DNA of 20,933 nucleotides from Zwartia sp. (GCA_030653405.1 JAURZO010000140.1:1-20933); one strand, 5' to 3'; shown: positions 1-7,567, numbered from the stretch's first letter. Notes: generated by a model from the letters alone, not told the origin. A program made the numbers and translations.

Positions 1-404
1 TTCGGAACCGAAGCCACCAAAGCAACAGGGGCAAAATCGCGAATGGCATCATAAGGAATCTTGCTGTAGAGCGCAGGATTAATGGCGTGCGTGGCGACCG
101 CACCCATGACCAGTGAATAGCCATCAGGCTGAGCCTTGGCAATCAAATCGGCACCGATATTACCGCCAGCTCCAGGTCGGTTCTCGACGATGATCGGCTG
201 ACCCAGCGTCGTTTTGGCCTGTTCCGCCAGAACCCGCGCAACCGTATCCAGTGGGCCGCCAGGTGGATAGGGCACCACAAATCGAATCGGTTTGGTTGGC
301 CAAGTCGCAGCGCTTTGTGCCTGCGCGGTCAAGCCAAGCGACACACTTCCCAGACCCAAGGCCAATAACAACACTCGACGAAAGTGGCTATGTTGCTTTT
401 TCAT
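1..404 (-). CDS. Bug/TctC-family periplasmic solute-binding protein, N-terminal part (3' end beyond window)
   Basis: Reading the minus strand from the ATG at 404 gives 134 codons with no stop before the window edge. The first ~30 residues form a signal peptide: basic start MKKQHSHFRR, a Leu-rich core and an AQA cleavage site. The mature part begins with the family hallmark WPTKPIRFVVPYPPGG, followed by the ENRPGAGG and GxxLIAKAQPDGYSL segments typical of Bug (TctC-like) binding proteins. These bind small carboxylates or related solutes in the periplasm and may serve a tripartite TctAB transporter or act as orphans. About 190 residues are expected to be missing on the left. The start lies 8 bases after the aapP stop, so the gene is probably co-transcribed with the amino-acid ABC operon. 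A GAGAG stretch about 7 bases upstream could be the ribosome site. The ligand cannot be told from sequence. Confidence 0.9.
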   Translation of the reverse strand, partial: MKKQHSHFRRVLLLALGLGSVSLGLTAQAQSAATWPTKPIRFVVPYPPGGPLDTVARVLAEQAKTTLGQPIIVENRPGAGGNIGADLIAKAQPDGYSLVMGAVATHAINPALYSKIPYDAIRDFAPVALVASVP

Positions 405-412
405 ATCGACTC

Positions 413-1153
413 TCAATGAAGAATTTGACTGAGAAACAGTTTAGTCCTTTCGTTCTGTGGGTGATCAAAAAAGGCCTCGGGCGTATTCTGCTCGATGATT
501 TCGCCTCGATCCATGAAGATCACGCGATCGGCCACTTTGCGGGCAAATCCCATTTCATGGGTCACGCATATCATTGTCATGCCCGACTCTTCGGCCAGAC
601 CAATCATGACGTCCAGCACCTCCTTGACCATCTCGGGATCAAGTGCTGAGGTCGGCTCATCAAACAACATGATTTTGGGATCCATGCACAATGAACGGGC
701 GATCGCCACGCGTTGTTGCTGACCGCCGGAAAGCTGGCCCGGAAACTTGAGCGCCTGTTCGCTGATGCGCACGCGCTCTAAATATTTCATGGCGCGTGCC
801 TCGGCCTCCGCTTTAGGGGTTTTAAGTACCCAGATCGGACCAATCGTCAGGTTCTCAAGAACAGTCAAGTGCGGAAACAGGTTGAAATGTTGAAATACCA
901 TTCCAACTTCTCGACGAATCGCTTCGACGTGACGCAAATCATTCGTAATCTCTGTCCCGTCGACGACAATCTGACCCTTTTGATGCTCTTCAAGACGATT
1001 GATGCAGCGAATCAACGTCGATTTGCCTGAGCCCGACGGGCCACACACGACGATCCGCTCACCGGGAGCCACTTCCAGATTAATGTCACGCAACACGTGG
1101 AATTTACCGTACCACTTGTTGACGTCTTTCATGCGAATGATGGCGTCAGCCAT
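413..1153 (-). CDS. aapP: General L-amino-acid ABC transporter, ATP-binding subunit
   Basis: This is the cytoplasmic ATPase that powers amino-acid import by the AapQ/AapM membrane pair. It has 246 residues, the usual length for GlnQ/AapP-type subunits. Visible motifs are Walker A GPSGSGKST (38-46), Q-loop VFQHFNLFPH (~86-95), signature LSGGQQQR (141-148), Walker B IMLFDEP with Glu166, and switch His199 in VTHEM. An upstream in-frame ATG would add 14 residues, but MADAIIRMKD is the better start because GGAGA sits about 6-7 bases before it and the family alignment begins there. It is the last of the four transport genes. A 47-base gap separates it from aapM, and the Bug-type gene follows after 8 bases. 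Confidence 0.95.
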   Translation of the reverse strand: MADAIIRMKDVNKWYGKFHVLRDINLEVAPGERIVVCGPSGSGKSTLIRCINRLEEHQKGQIVVDGTEITNDLRHVEAIRREVGMVFQHFNLFPHLTVLENLTIGPIWVLKTPKAEAEARAMKYLERVRISEQALKFPGQLSGGQQQRVAIARSLCMDPKIMLFDEPTSALDPEMVKEVLDVMIGLAEESGMTMICVTHEMGFARKVADRVIFMDRGEIIEQNTPEAFFDHPQNERTKLFLSQILH

Positions 1154-1200
1154 ACATATTCTCCAAAGATCGGGCGCGCCCAGATTGTGGCGCAAGGCCC

Positions 1201-2322
1201 CTAACGCTCATGTCCGGTTGCCAATCTCTTTTCAAGAGACTGACTGTATTTGGACATTGAGTAACAAAACACGAAGTAAATCGCAGAAATAAAAATGTAG
1301 ACCTCGACACTGAAACCTCGCCAGGCCTGATCTGTCAACGCAACCTTGGCAGCTTGGGTGAGATCGAAAATCCCGATGATGACCACCAGGGAGGTGTCTT
1401 TAAACAGCGCGATGAACAATCCAACCAGCGGTGGAATAACGATTTTGAGCGCCTGCGGCAACACAATCAGACGCATCTGCTGCCAATAACTCAAACCAAG
1501 AGACTCGGCGCCCTCAAACTGGCCTTTTGGAATAGCCTGCAGACCACCGCGAATCGTCTCGGCCATGTAGGCGGCTGCAAAAAGAATGATCGCGATCTGG
1601 GCACGCAACAGCTTGTCGATATTCATGCCCTCGGGCAAAAATAGTGGCAACATGACCGCAGACATGAACAGCAAACTTATCAGGGGTACACCACGCACCA
1701 ACTCGATGTAGACCACGCAGATTGCCTTGATGGCAGGCATATCCGAGCGTCGACCCAGAGCCAGCACAATACCCAAGGGAAATGCCAAGGCGATACCAAA
1801 GGTCGATAAAATCAAGGTCAGCGGCAAGCCACCCCATTGACTGTTTTCGACATAGGTCAAGCCGAACACGCCACCCCACATGAATACGGCCACCGTGGCC
1901 AGCACCACAGTCCACAACACCAGCAACCACATGTTCCAGAGCACCCTCCAACCGCTCAGGATGATTGCACCGACCAACAAGAAGGTGGCAATCAAGGGAC
2001 GCCATTGCTCATCGTAGGGATACAAACCAAAGAGAATAATGCGATGCTTTTCGACAATCATGGCCCAGCAAGCACCCGTCGACTCACGGCATTGATCCGC
2101 AGTGGTTGCGCTGACATTTGCGTTGAGGACTAACCAGTCCACCATCGCTGGTACCGAAACTAATAATAGCCAGACCGAGAGAATCGTTAACAAACTATTA
2201 ATAGGTGAAGAAAATAACTGACTGCGCATCCAGGCCAGCACACCGATGCTGGACGAGGGTGCTTTTTCTGTCGACACTAACGGGGCGGTGTCGGAAGTGT
2301 TGGGGGTGTTGGCTGTACTCAT
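1201..2322 (-). CDS. aapM: General L-amino-acid ABC transporter, permease subunit M
   Basis: This is an inner-membrane permease of the HisMQ/GlnP type with 373 residues. A long hydrophilic N-terminal tail is followed by about eight hydrophobic segments. A large periplasmic portion around residues 75-110 carries the two cysteines in QCRESTGACW. The C-terminal half holds the permease core with the EAA loop that contacts the ATPase (around GLQAIPKGQFEGAESLGL). The extended N-terminal region is characteristic of AapM/BztC compared with shorter polar amino-acid permeases. The start MSTANTPN was chosen because a GGAG lies 8 bases upstream and the ATG begins one base after the aapQ TGA, which suggests translational coupling. 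The upstream in-frame ATG lacks such a site and would overlap aapQ. It should form a heterodimer with AapQ. Confidence 0.93.
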   Translation of the reverse strand: MSTANTPNTSDTAPLVSTEKAPSSSIGVLAWMRSQLFSSPINSLLTILSVWLLLVSVPAMVDWLVLNANVSATTADQCRESTGACWAMIVEKHRIILFGLYPYDEQWRPLIATFLLVGAIILSGWRVLWNMWLLVLWTVVLATVAVFMWGGVFGLTYVENSQWGGLPLTLILSTFGIALAFPLGIVLALGRRSDMPAIKAICVVYIELVRGVPLISLLFMSAVMLPLFLPEGMNIDKLLRAQIAIILFAAAYMAETIRGGLQAIPKGQFEGAESLGLSYWQQMRLIVLPQALKIVIPPLVGLFIALFKDTSLVVIIGIFDLTQAAKVALTDQAWRGFSVEVYIFISAIYFVFCYSMSKYSQSLEKRLATGHER

Positions 2323-2323
2323 C

Positions 2324-3514
2324 TCAACGCTCCACCAACGCAATGCGCTTGTTGTACCAATTCATAAAGACGGAAATCGACAAGCTGACCGTCAGGTAGG
2401 CCGCCATGATCATCATGATGCCTTCGATCGCTTGGCCGGTTTGATTCAACGTCGTGTTGATGACAGACACGATATCCGGATAACCGATCGCCACGGCGAG
2501 TGAACTGTTTTTTGTAATGTTCAAATATTGACTTGTCATGGGCGGCACGATCACCCGCAAAGCCTGAGGCAAAACGATCAGGCGCAGCACGTGCGAACGC
2601 TTCAGTCCAAGCGCTTCGGCCGCTTCCCATTGTCCACGGTTCACTGACTGAATACCGGAACGAACCACCTCGGCAATAAAGGCGGCCGTATAAATCACAA
2701 GGCCCACAAGGAGCGCTGCGAATTCAGGCGACAAGGTCATGCCACCTGCAAAGTTAAAACCTTTGAGCTCCGGCACATCCAATGCAAGTGAGGTGCCACT
2801 CATCAACCACATGCCAATCGGAAGCAGCAGCAAGAGTGCAAGCGACCAACGACCTGAGGGGAAGATATGGCCCGTTTTTTCTTGATTCTTACGCGCCCAC
2901 TTGAGTAAACCAAAAATCAATACCAGTGCGATGGCCACACCGGCAAAGAGCCAGAGCAAGCCTTCACCATGAACCGTTGGCATCTGGATGCCACGATTGG
3001 AAACAAACACACCAGGCAGAGGATGGATCGCCTGACGCGGCCCAGGCAGCGTCTCAGAAATAATGGCGTACCAGAAAAACAGTTGCAACAACAAAGGGAT
3101 ATTACGCATGACCTCAACGTAAACGCTTGAGATTTTGCGGATCAACCAGTTTCGGGAGAGGCGCGCAATCCCGATAATCGTGCCCAGGATTGTGGCGAGC
3201 ACAATTCCAATCAGTGCCACTCTAAGCGTGTTGAGCAGACCGACTGTGATGGCTCGTGCATAAGTGCTGGCTGGGCTGTACTCAATGGGGGATTCGCCAA
3301 TGGCAAAACCCGCTTCTTTACTAAGAAAATCAAAACCTGTCGAAATATTGCGTGATGACAGGTTATTTAATGTGTTGTGAATCAAAAACCAGACTGCGCT
3401 GCCAACGGCAAGTAGTGCAAGAATTTGATAGATGATCGCGCGCGTGCCGGGATCATTCCACGACCAGCGTCGTCGTAAGTTGGGTGCTTCTTGAGATTCT
3501 TTAGGCTTCGTCAT
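2324..3514 (-). CDS. aapQ: General L-amino-acid ABC transporter, permease subunit Q
   Basis: This inner-membrane permease has 396 residues and pairs with AapM. A cytoplasmic N-terminus rich in charged residues (MTKPKESQEAP) precedes a first membrane segment at ~28-46. The ABC permease domain contains TLRVALIGIVLATILGTIIGIARLS-like segments near residues 95-120. An EAA loop (SGIQSVNRGQWEAAEALGL) lies in the last third, close to the signature LPQALRVIVPP. Length and the split permease domain match AapQ/BztB rather than the ~220-residue GlnP type. The start codon lies only 6 bases after a strong intercistronic hairpin and has no purine-rich ribosome site, so its translation may be weak or controlled relative to aapJ. 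Confidence 0.93.
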   Translation of the reverse strand: MTKPKESQEAPNLRRRWSWNDPGTRAIIYQILALLAVGSAVWFLIHNTLNNLSSRNISTGFDFLSKEAGFAIGESPIEYSPASTYARAITVGLLNTLRVALIGIVLATILGTIIGIARLSRNWLIRKISSVYVEVMRNIPLLLQLFFWYAIISETLPGPRQAIHPLPGVFVSNRGIQMPTVHGEGLLWLFAGVAIALVLIFGLLKWARKNQEKTGHIFPSGRWSLALLLLLPIGMWLMSGTSLALDVPELKGFNFAGGMTLSPEFAALLVGLVIYTAAFIAEVVRSGIQSVNRGQWEAAEALGLKRSHVLRLIVLPQALRVIVPPMTSQYLNITKNSSLAVAIGYPDIVSVINTTLNQTGQAIEGIMMIMAAYLTVSLSISVFMNWYNKRIALVER

Positions 3515-3520
3515 AACTTA

Positions 3521-3543
3521 GGGCGACCGCAAAGCAGTCGCCC
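3521..3543 (-). other. Intercistronic stem-loop between aapJ and aapQ
   Basis: On the transcribed strand GGGCGACTGC and GCGGTCGCCC pair in a 10-base-pair stem with one G-U, closed by a TTT loop. It lies 17 bases after the aapJ stop and ends 6 bases before the aapQ ATG. No U-run follows, so it is not a standard intrinsic terminator. Stem-loops between a binding-protein gene and its permease genes are known to stabilise the upstream message and lower downstream expression (as in maltose and histidine operons). That role is inferred here. Confidence 0.7.
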
Positions 3544-3560
3544 CTATGTGTCAATTTAGA

Positions 3561-4577
3561 TTAACGGATTGGCCAAGCGTACATCAGACCACCTTTGGTC
3601 CACTGTGCGTTCAGACCGCGCTCAAGCTTCAACGGTGTATTCACACCGATGTTGCGCTCAAAGCTTTCGCCGTAGTTACCGACTTGCTTGATGATGTCGT
3701 AGGCCCACTTTTCCGAGACGCCCAGATTCTTGCCCATGCCTGGTGTCACACCCAAAATGCGCTGAACGTTAGGATTGGTGCTCTTGAGCATTTCATCGAC
3801 GTTCTTTTGAGTGATGCCATACTCTTCAGCTTCGACCATGGCATAGAGCGCCCAGCGAACAACGTTGAGCCACTGCTCGTCACCTTGACGAACCTGCGGA
3901 CCCAGAGGCTCTTTGGAAAGATCCTCAGGCAAGATGATGTTGTTGGCTGGGTTCTTCAGCGTGGTGCGCGATGAAGCCAAGCCAGACTTGTCGGTTGTGT
4001 AGGCATCGCAACGGCCTGAGTCGTAAGCGCGCACGACTTCGTCAACTTTCTCGATCACAACTGGCTTGAACGTCAGCTTGTTGGCACGGAAGTAGTCGGC
4101 TAGATTCAGTTCGGTCGTGGTGCCAGGCTGAACGCAAACTGTTGCGCCGTTGAGCTCTTTGACGCTTTTGATATTCAGATCCTTACGAACCATCACGCCT
4201 TGGCTGTCATAAAAGTTGACGCCCGCACCAATCAGACCCAGCGAAGTATCGCGAGTCATTGTCTGCGTCGTATTACGTGTCAGTACGTCGATTTCGCCAG
4301 ACTGCAGTGCTGTGAAGCGCTGCTGAGCAGTCAAGGGGGTGAACTTGACTTTGGATGCATCGCCAAACATCACGGCGGCGACTGCACGACACATGTCGAT
4401 ATCCAAACCGGACCAGACACCTTTGCTGTCAGGCGCGGAAAATCCAGCCAATCCTGTGTTGGTACCGCACTGGACGAAGCCTTTCTTTTTCACGTTATCA
4501 AACGTCGGGCCAGCCAAGGCGACGGTGTTGGCAGCTAACATCGCCGCGCCGACCACTGCTAGTTTTAAGAATTTCAT
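3561..4577 (-). CDS. aapJ: General L-amino-acid ABC transporter, periplasmic substrate-binding protein
   Basis: This periplasmic binding protein delivers amino acids to AapQMP. It has 338 residues, the usual size for AapJ/BztA and about 100 longer than GlnH-type proteins. The N-terminus (MKFLKLAVVGAAMLAANTVALA) is a signal peptide with cleavage expected near residue 22. The mature protein opens with the family pattern VKKKGFVQCGTNTGLAGFS, then WSGLDIDMCRAVAAVMFGD and the hinge region RNTTQTMTRD. Cysteines in CGTN, MCRA and TVCVQ match the family. A GTG directly precedes the ATG. The ATG at 4577 is preferred because GGAGA lies 7 bases upstream. It is first in the operon, behind the promoter and leader listed separately. 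A broad L-amino-acid specificity is family knowledge, not shown by this sequence. Confidence 0.95.
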   Translation of the reverse strand: MKFLKLAVVGAAMLAANTVALAGPTFDNVKKKGFVQCGTNTGLAGFSAPDSKGVWSGLDIDMCRAVAAVMFGDASKVKFTPLTAQQRFTALQSGEIDVLTRNTTQTMTRDTSLGLIGAGVNFYDSQGVMVRKDLNIKSVKELNGATVCVQPGTTTELNLADYFRANKLTFKPVVIEKVDEVVRAYDSGRCDAYTTDKSGLASSRTTLKNPANNIILPEDLSKEPLGPQVRQGDEQWLNVVRWALYAMVEAEEYGITQKNVDEMLKSTNPNVQRILGVTPGMGKNLGVSEKWAYDIIKQVGNYGESFERNIGVNTPLKLERGLNAQWTKGGLMYAWPIR

Positions 4578-4616
4578 CACTCGATCTCCGAAATACTATG
4601 GGGGACGGCAGCCAAC

Positions 4617-4662
4617 GAGGCTTACCGCAAGTCTTATTGTGCAAGGCACCAATGGTAGCCTC
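4617..4662 (-). promoter_or_regulatory. Foldable leader RNA upstream of aapJ
   Basis: In the aapJ transcript GAGGCTACC pairs with GGTAAGCCTC (9 base pairs, one bulged A). They enclose a second hairpin TTGGTGC-CTT-GCACAA (6 base pairs, one bulged G). The fold would begin about 6 bases after the predicted transcription start and end about 30 bases before the aapJ ribosome site. It matches no riboswitch class I can recognise. A role in stability or regulation is inferred. Confidence 0.4.
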
Positions 4663-4674
4663 ACATACTACCGG

Positions 4675-4703
4675 ACTGTATGGGGGAAATCCCTCGCAGT
4701 CAA
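4675..4703 (-). promoter_or_regulatory. Predicted sigma70 promoter of the aapJQMP operon
   Basis: On the minus strand TTGACT (-35, five of six consensus bases, 4703-4698) and TACAGT (-10, four of six, 4680-4675) are separated by exactly 17 bases. Transcription would start near 4668, giving a leader of about 90 bases before the aapJ ATG. This is the best promoter match I found in the window. No activator or repressor site could be named. Confidence 0.65.
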
Positions 4704-4744
4704 TAATTGATGCTTCATATACTTATTAATTCGAGTGCATGCAG

Positions 4745-4765
4745 GGTTATTATTAGGGAATAACC
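4745..4765 (+). repeat. Inverted repeat upstream of ftsE
   Basis: GGTTATT and AATAACC form a perfect 7-base inverted repeat with a 7-base spacer ATTAGGG. It lies 11 bases before the ftsE start. As RNA it would present AGGG, the only ribosome-site-like run here, in the loop. As DNA it could be an operator. It has no U-run and is not a terminator for the upstream side. Function is unknown. Confidence 0.5.
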
Positions 4766-4766
4766 T

Positions 4767-4782
4767 ATGTGATGTCATGATC
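4767..4782 (+). promoter_or_regulatory. Nested start-stop codons overlapping the ftsE start
   Basis: Three ATG codons follow each other in different frames. The ATG at 4767 is immediately followed by TGA. The ATG at 4772 reads one codon and then TGA. The ATG at 4777 opens ftsE. The AGGG at 4755-4758 is 8 bases before the first ATG, a good distance, but 18 bases before the ftsE ATG. Ribosomes may therefore load at the minimal start-stop unit and re-initiate at ftsE. This is inference from spacing only. Confidence 0.35.
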
Positions 4783-5517
4783 GAATTCCAGCACGTTTTC
4801 AAATCCTACGGCCAAGGCCGCAACATCCTCGCGGACATTACTTTTCAGGTTGCCGCTGGAGAGTTTGTCTACGTTGCCGGCCCCTCCGGCGCGGGCAAAT
4901 CGACTCTTTTGAAGCTGATCGGCGGACTCGAGGCGCCCAGCAGGGGCTCCATCCAGGTCAACGGTCAACGACTCGAACAACTCTCTGCACGCGCCAGACC
5001 CTACCTCAGGCGTTCAGTGGGTGTCATTCTCCAAGATACCCACCTGCTTTTCGATCGCAGTGTCATTGAAAACGTATTGTTACCTCTGACCGTGACGGGA
5101 CTGGCCGCAGACGTTGCTCGGGCGCGTGCTCGCGCGGCACTCGAGAAAGTCGGCCTCAGCGCAAAAGAAAACGCACCACCTATCGAACTCTCTGGCGGTG
5201 AGCAACAGAGGCTCGCCATCGCGCGCGCCATTGTCAACCGCCCCGCGATCCTCATCGCTGACGAGCCAACCGCGAGTCTGGATCGAGACACGGCCCGTCG
5301 TATCATGTCTGTTTTCAAAGACTTCAATCGTGTCGGTGTCACCACCGTCATCGCCTCTCATGACGATGAGCTGATGGCCGAATACGCCACACGCGCGTTC
5401 AAAATAGAGCCTGGAAAATTCGCTGACTCAGCAGCCAGACGTTCGCCCGCCAATTCCGGCCAGGCAGTCTCGGCCCACAAAGGCCCACAAGAACCACATC
5501 TGGGAGGCAACCTTTAA
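4777..5517 (+). CDS. ftsE: Cell-division ABC ATPase FtsE
   Basis: FtsE is the cytoplasmic ATPase of the FtsEX complex, which acts at the septum to activate peptidoglycan hydrolases through FtsX. It has 246 residues. Walker A GPSGAGKST is at 35-43, Q-loop VILQDTHLLFDRSV at ~83-96 (the DxxLLxDRxV pattern is typical of FtsE), signature LSGGEQQR at 138-145, Walker B ILIADEPT with Glu163, and switch His195. The start MIEFQHVFKSYG matches the family. An in-frame upstream ATG would add 14 unrelated residues. The C-terminus carries about 30 extra residues (after ~213) rich in Ala, Ser, Pro and Gly and probably unstructured. FtsE is usually about 220 residues. The stop overlaps the ftsX start by one base (TAATG). 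Confidence 0.93.
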   Translation: MIEFQHVFKSYGQGRNILADITFQVAAGEFVYVAGPSGAGKSTLLKLIGGLEAPSRGSIQVNGQRLEQLSARARPYLRRSVGVILQDTHLLFDRSVIENVLLPLTVTGLAADVARARARAALEKVGLSAKENAPPIELSGGEQQRLAIARAIVNRPAILIADEPTASLDRDTARRIMSVFKDFNRVGVTTVIASHDDELMAEYATRAFKIEPGKFADSAARRSPANSGQAVSAHKGPQEPHLGGNL

Positions 5518-6425
5518 TGAAAAGCCTGCTCAGACAACATCGTTATGCGCTGACCATCACTATTCGACGCCTCTTGGCTCAGCCCATCTCTTCACTCACC
5601 AACCTTTTAGTGATCGCGCTGGCATTAGCACTCCCTTTGTTGGGTGCCTCCTTTTTGATTTCTCTGCAGCCAGTGGCCAGACAAGTCTCAGTCACCCCTG
5701 AACTCACGGTTTTTTTAAAAATCGATGCCCCTGCCGGACAAGCGGAGCAGCTCGCGCGACGTATCCGCCAAGACCATTCTGACCAAACGACGCAGGTCCG
5801 CGTCGTGCCCAAGGATCGTGCACTCGCGGATTTACGCACAAACCCGGCCTGGGAACAGGCCCTGAAAGTTCTGCCGAACAACCCACTGCCGGATGCCATT
5901 ATTGTTGAGCTCGCCGCTGGAGATGATTTGGCATCGCGCGCGGACGAGATGGCGCAAACATGGCGCAAGTGGCCAGGGGTAGATCTTGTGCAGCTCGATA
6001 GCGCCTGGGTGCAGCGCCTCGAAGCGCTGCTGCGGTTTGGACGTATCGGACTATTTTTACTCGCACTCAGTGTCATACTGGTCGTGCTCGCTACGGTCTT
6101 TAACACCGTCAGAATGCAGGCACTCTCGCAGCGCGAAGAAATCGGCGTCGCCAGACTCGTTGGCGCGACCGAAGCCTTCGTGCGGCGCCCTTTTCTTTAT
6201 CTGGGCGCGCTCACCTGCACGCTTGCGGGACTAATCAGTATTGGCATCGCTCAGCTGGCACTCTCTCCACTTAACGACGCGCTCGCCTCTTTGGCGCGCA
6301 CCTACGACTCAGAGTTCATGCTGAGTTTGCCCTCACCCCTGGTGCTGACGGTTTCTGTCTTATGCGTGGCAGCGCTCGGTGCTCTTTCGGCCCGCTGGTC
6401 CGTGCAACGCAATACTCGTTTCTGA
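5517..6425 (+). CDS. ftsX: Cell-division membrane protein FtsX
   Basis: FtsX is the inner-membrane partner of FtsE. Its periplasmic domain recruits and activates murein hydrolase regulators, and it uses FtsE ATP hydrolysis for signalling rather than transport. It has 302 residues with four membrane segments (about 26-48, 177-200, 225-250 and 268-290). The extracellular domain between the first and second segments carries the ELTVFLK strand and the late FSDSAWVQRLEAL-like stretch expected of FtsX (here DSAWVQRLEALLRFGRI). After the second segment, FNTVRMQALSQREEIGVARLVGA is the family's conserved cytoplasmic loop, given here only as landmarks (FNTVR, REEI, LVGA). A GGGAGG site lies 9 bases before the ATG, inside the end of ftsE, so the two genes are coupled. 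Confidence 0.93.
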   Translation: MKSLLRQHRYALTITIRRLLAQPISSLTNLLVIALALALPLLGASFLISLQPVARQVSVTPELTVFLKIDAPAGQAEQLARRIRQDHSDQTTQVRVVPKDRALADLRTNPAWEQALKVLPNNPLPDAIIVELAAGDDLASRADEMAQTWRKWPGVDLVQLDSAWVQRLEALLRFGRIGLFLLALSVILVVLATVFNTVRMQALSQREEIGVARLVGATEAFVRRPFLYLGALTCTLAGLISIGIAQLALSPLNDALASLARTYDSEFMLSLPSPLVLTVSVLCVAALGALSARWSVQRNTRF

Positions 6426-6453
6426 CACGCAACTCATTCAACTCACGCAACCC

Positions 6454-7545
6454 ATGGCCTTAGCCGATCAAATTATCGCCTGGCAGATTGCCCATGGACG
6501 CCACGATCTGCCATGGCAAAACACGTGTGATCCTTATCGTGTGTGGCTATCAGAAATCATGCTGCAACAGACGCAGGTCAGTGCCGTGATTGAGTATTAC
6601 CAGCGCTTTCTGAGCCACTTCCCGGATGTGGCGAGCTTAGCGCAAGCATCCCCTCAGTCTGTGATGGCACAGTGGGCAGGTCTAGGCTACTACGCGCGTG
6701 CAAGAAACCTACACGCTTGCGCGCAACGGGTCATGCAGGATTGGCAGGGCAGCTTTCCGCCAGATGCGGCTGGTTTGGCGACTCTTCCCGGCATCGGCCC
6801 TTCGACTGCGGCAGCGATCGCGGCGTTTTGCTATGGGGAGCGCGCGGCGATTCTGGATGGCAACGTCAAACGCGTCTTTGCGCGCTACTTTGCGGTCGAT
6901 GGCGACCCGACACAGCGTGCAACAGAAATCCAGTTGTGGGCACATGCACGTGCTGCCTTACCTTCGATCAAAACCTGTAGGCGAGACCCTGAGACCATGG
7001 CGCGTTACACGCAAGGTCAAATGGACTTGGGTGCCACGCTCTGTACGCGAAGCCGCCCAAAATGTCATGCCTGTCCGATTCAGAAAGGCTGTGAGGCACG
7101 TCGCACGGGCCGTACTGAAGAACTCCCGTGGCCACGCAAGCGCAAAGTGTTGCCTGAGCGCGCAACGGGCATGTTGATCGCCTGCAAAAATAAGCAAGTG
7201 CTGCTCGAGCAACGGCCCGAGTCAGGGATTTGGGGCGGCTTATGGAGTCTGCCGGAATTTGATGCGACCGCCAGTCCCGCACAAGCGTGCGAACAAATCG
7301 GAGTCGTTTCATGCGACACGCAGACACTCGCGCCGTTTTTGCATGTTTTTACACACTACCGCCTGACAATCACACCCTTAGTCGCAATGACTTCGAATGA
7401 CCGCCTCGCGGCAGAGCAACCAAACCAAGAGGTGCGATCCAACGCAATCCGTCGTTGGGTGCGCTTCGAAGAACTCGTCACGCTAGGTCTGCCCGCACCT
7501 GTTCGCAAACTGCTAGACGGGCTATTGACCGACCAACTATTGTGA
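6454..7545 (+). CDS. mutY: A/G-specific adenine DNA glycosylase MutY
   Basis: MutY removes adenine mispaired with 8-oxoguanine or guanine, preventing G:C to T:A mutations. From the ATG at 6454 it has 363 residues, close to the family norm. Catalytic Glu34 is in SEIMLQQTQV, and the helix-hairpin-helix LPGIGPST is at 111-118. Catalytic Asp135 is in ILDGNVKRV. The four iron-sulfur cysteines C197, C204, C207 and C213 show the C-x6-C-x2-C-x5-C spacing. The C-terminal part (from ~225) is the NUDIX-like domain that recognises 8-oxoG, with GIWGGLWSLPEF visible. The reading frame extends 25 codons upstream into ftsX, but the family starts at MALADQII. No clear ribosome site precedes it. The gene follows ftsX by 28 bases and converges on rodA with a 22-base gap that lacks a terminator. 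Confidence 0.94.
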   Translation: MALADQIIAWQIAHGRHDLPWQNTCDPYRVWLSEIMLQQTQVSAVIEYYQRFLSHFPDVASLAQASPQSVMAQWAGLGYYARARNLHACAQRVMQDWQGSFPPDAAGLATLPGIGPSTAAAIAAFCYGERAAILDGNVKRVFARYFAVDGDPTQRATEIQLWAHARAALPSIKTCRRDPETMARYTQGQMDLGATLCTRSRPKCHACPIQKGCEARRTGRTEELPWPRKRKVLPERATGMLIACKNKQVLLEQRPESGIWGGLWSLPEFDATASPAQACEQIGVVSCDTQTLAPFLHVFTHYRLTITPLVAMTSNDRLAAEQPNQEVRSNAIRRWVRFEELVTLGLPAPVRKLLDGLLTDQLL

Positions 7546-7567
7546 TGTCCAGAGACTGCTATCAAAA

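Noticed and set aside
3522..3531. Ten-base match GGCGACCGCA shared with 18214-18223 as a dispersed repeat
   Set aside because: Only two copies and no wider similarity. Both sit in unrelated hairpin contexts, so chance is sufficient.
3521..3543. Intrinsic terminator after aapJ
   Set aside because: The stem is strong but no U-run follows and aapQMP must be transcribed through it. Listed as an intercistronic stem-loop instead.
5579..6106. Minus-strand open frame (175 codons) opposite ftsX
   Set aside because: Ser/Arg/Ala-rich shadow translation. FtsX on the plus strand accounts for the sequence.
7546..7567. Terminator between convergent mutY and rodA
   Set aside because: Only 22 bases with no inverted repeat. 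Transcripts probably overlap or end by Rho.
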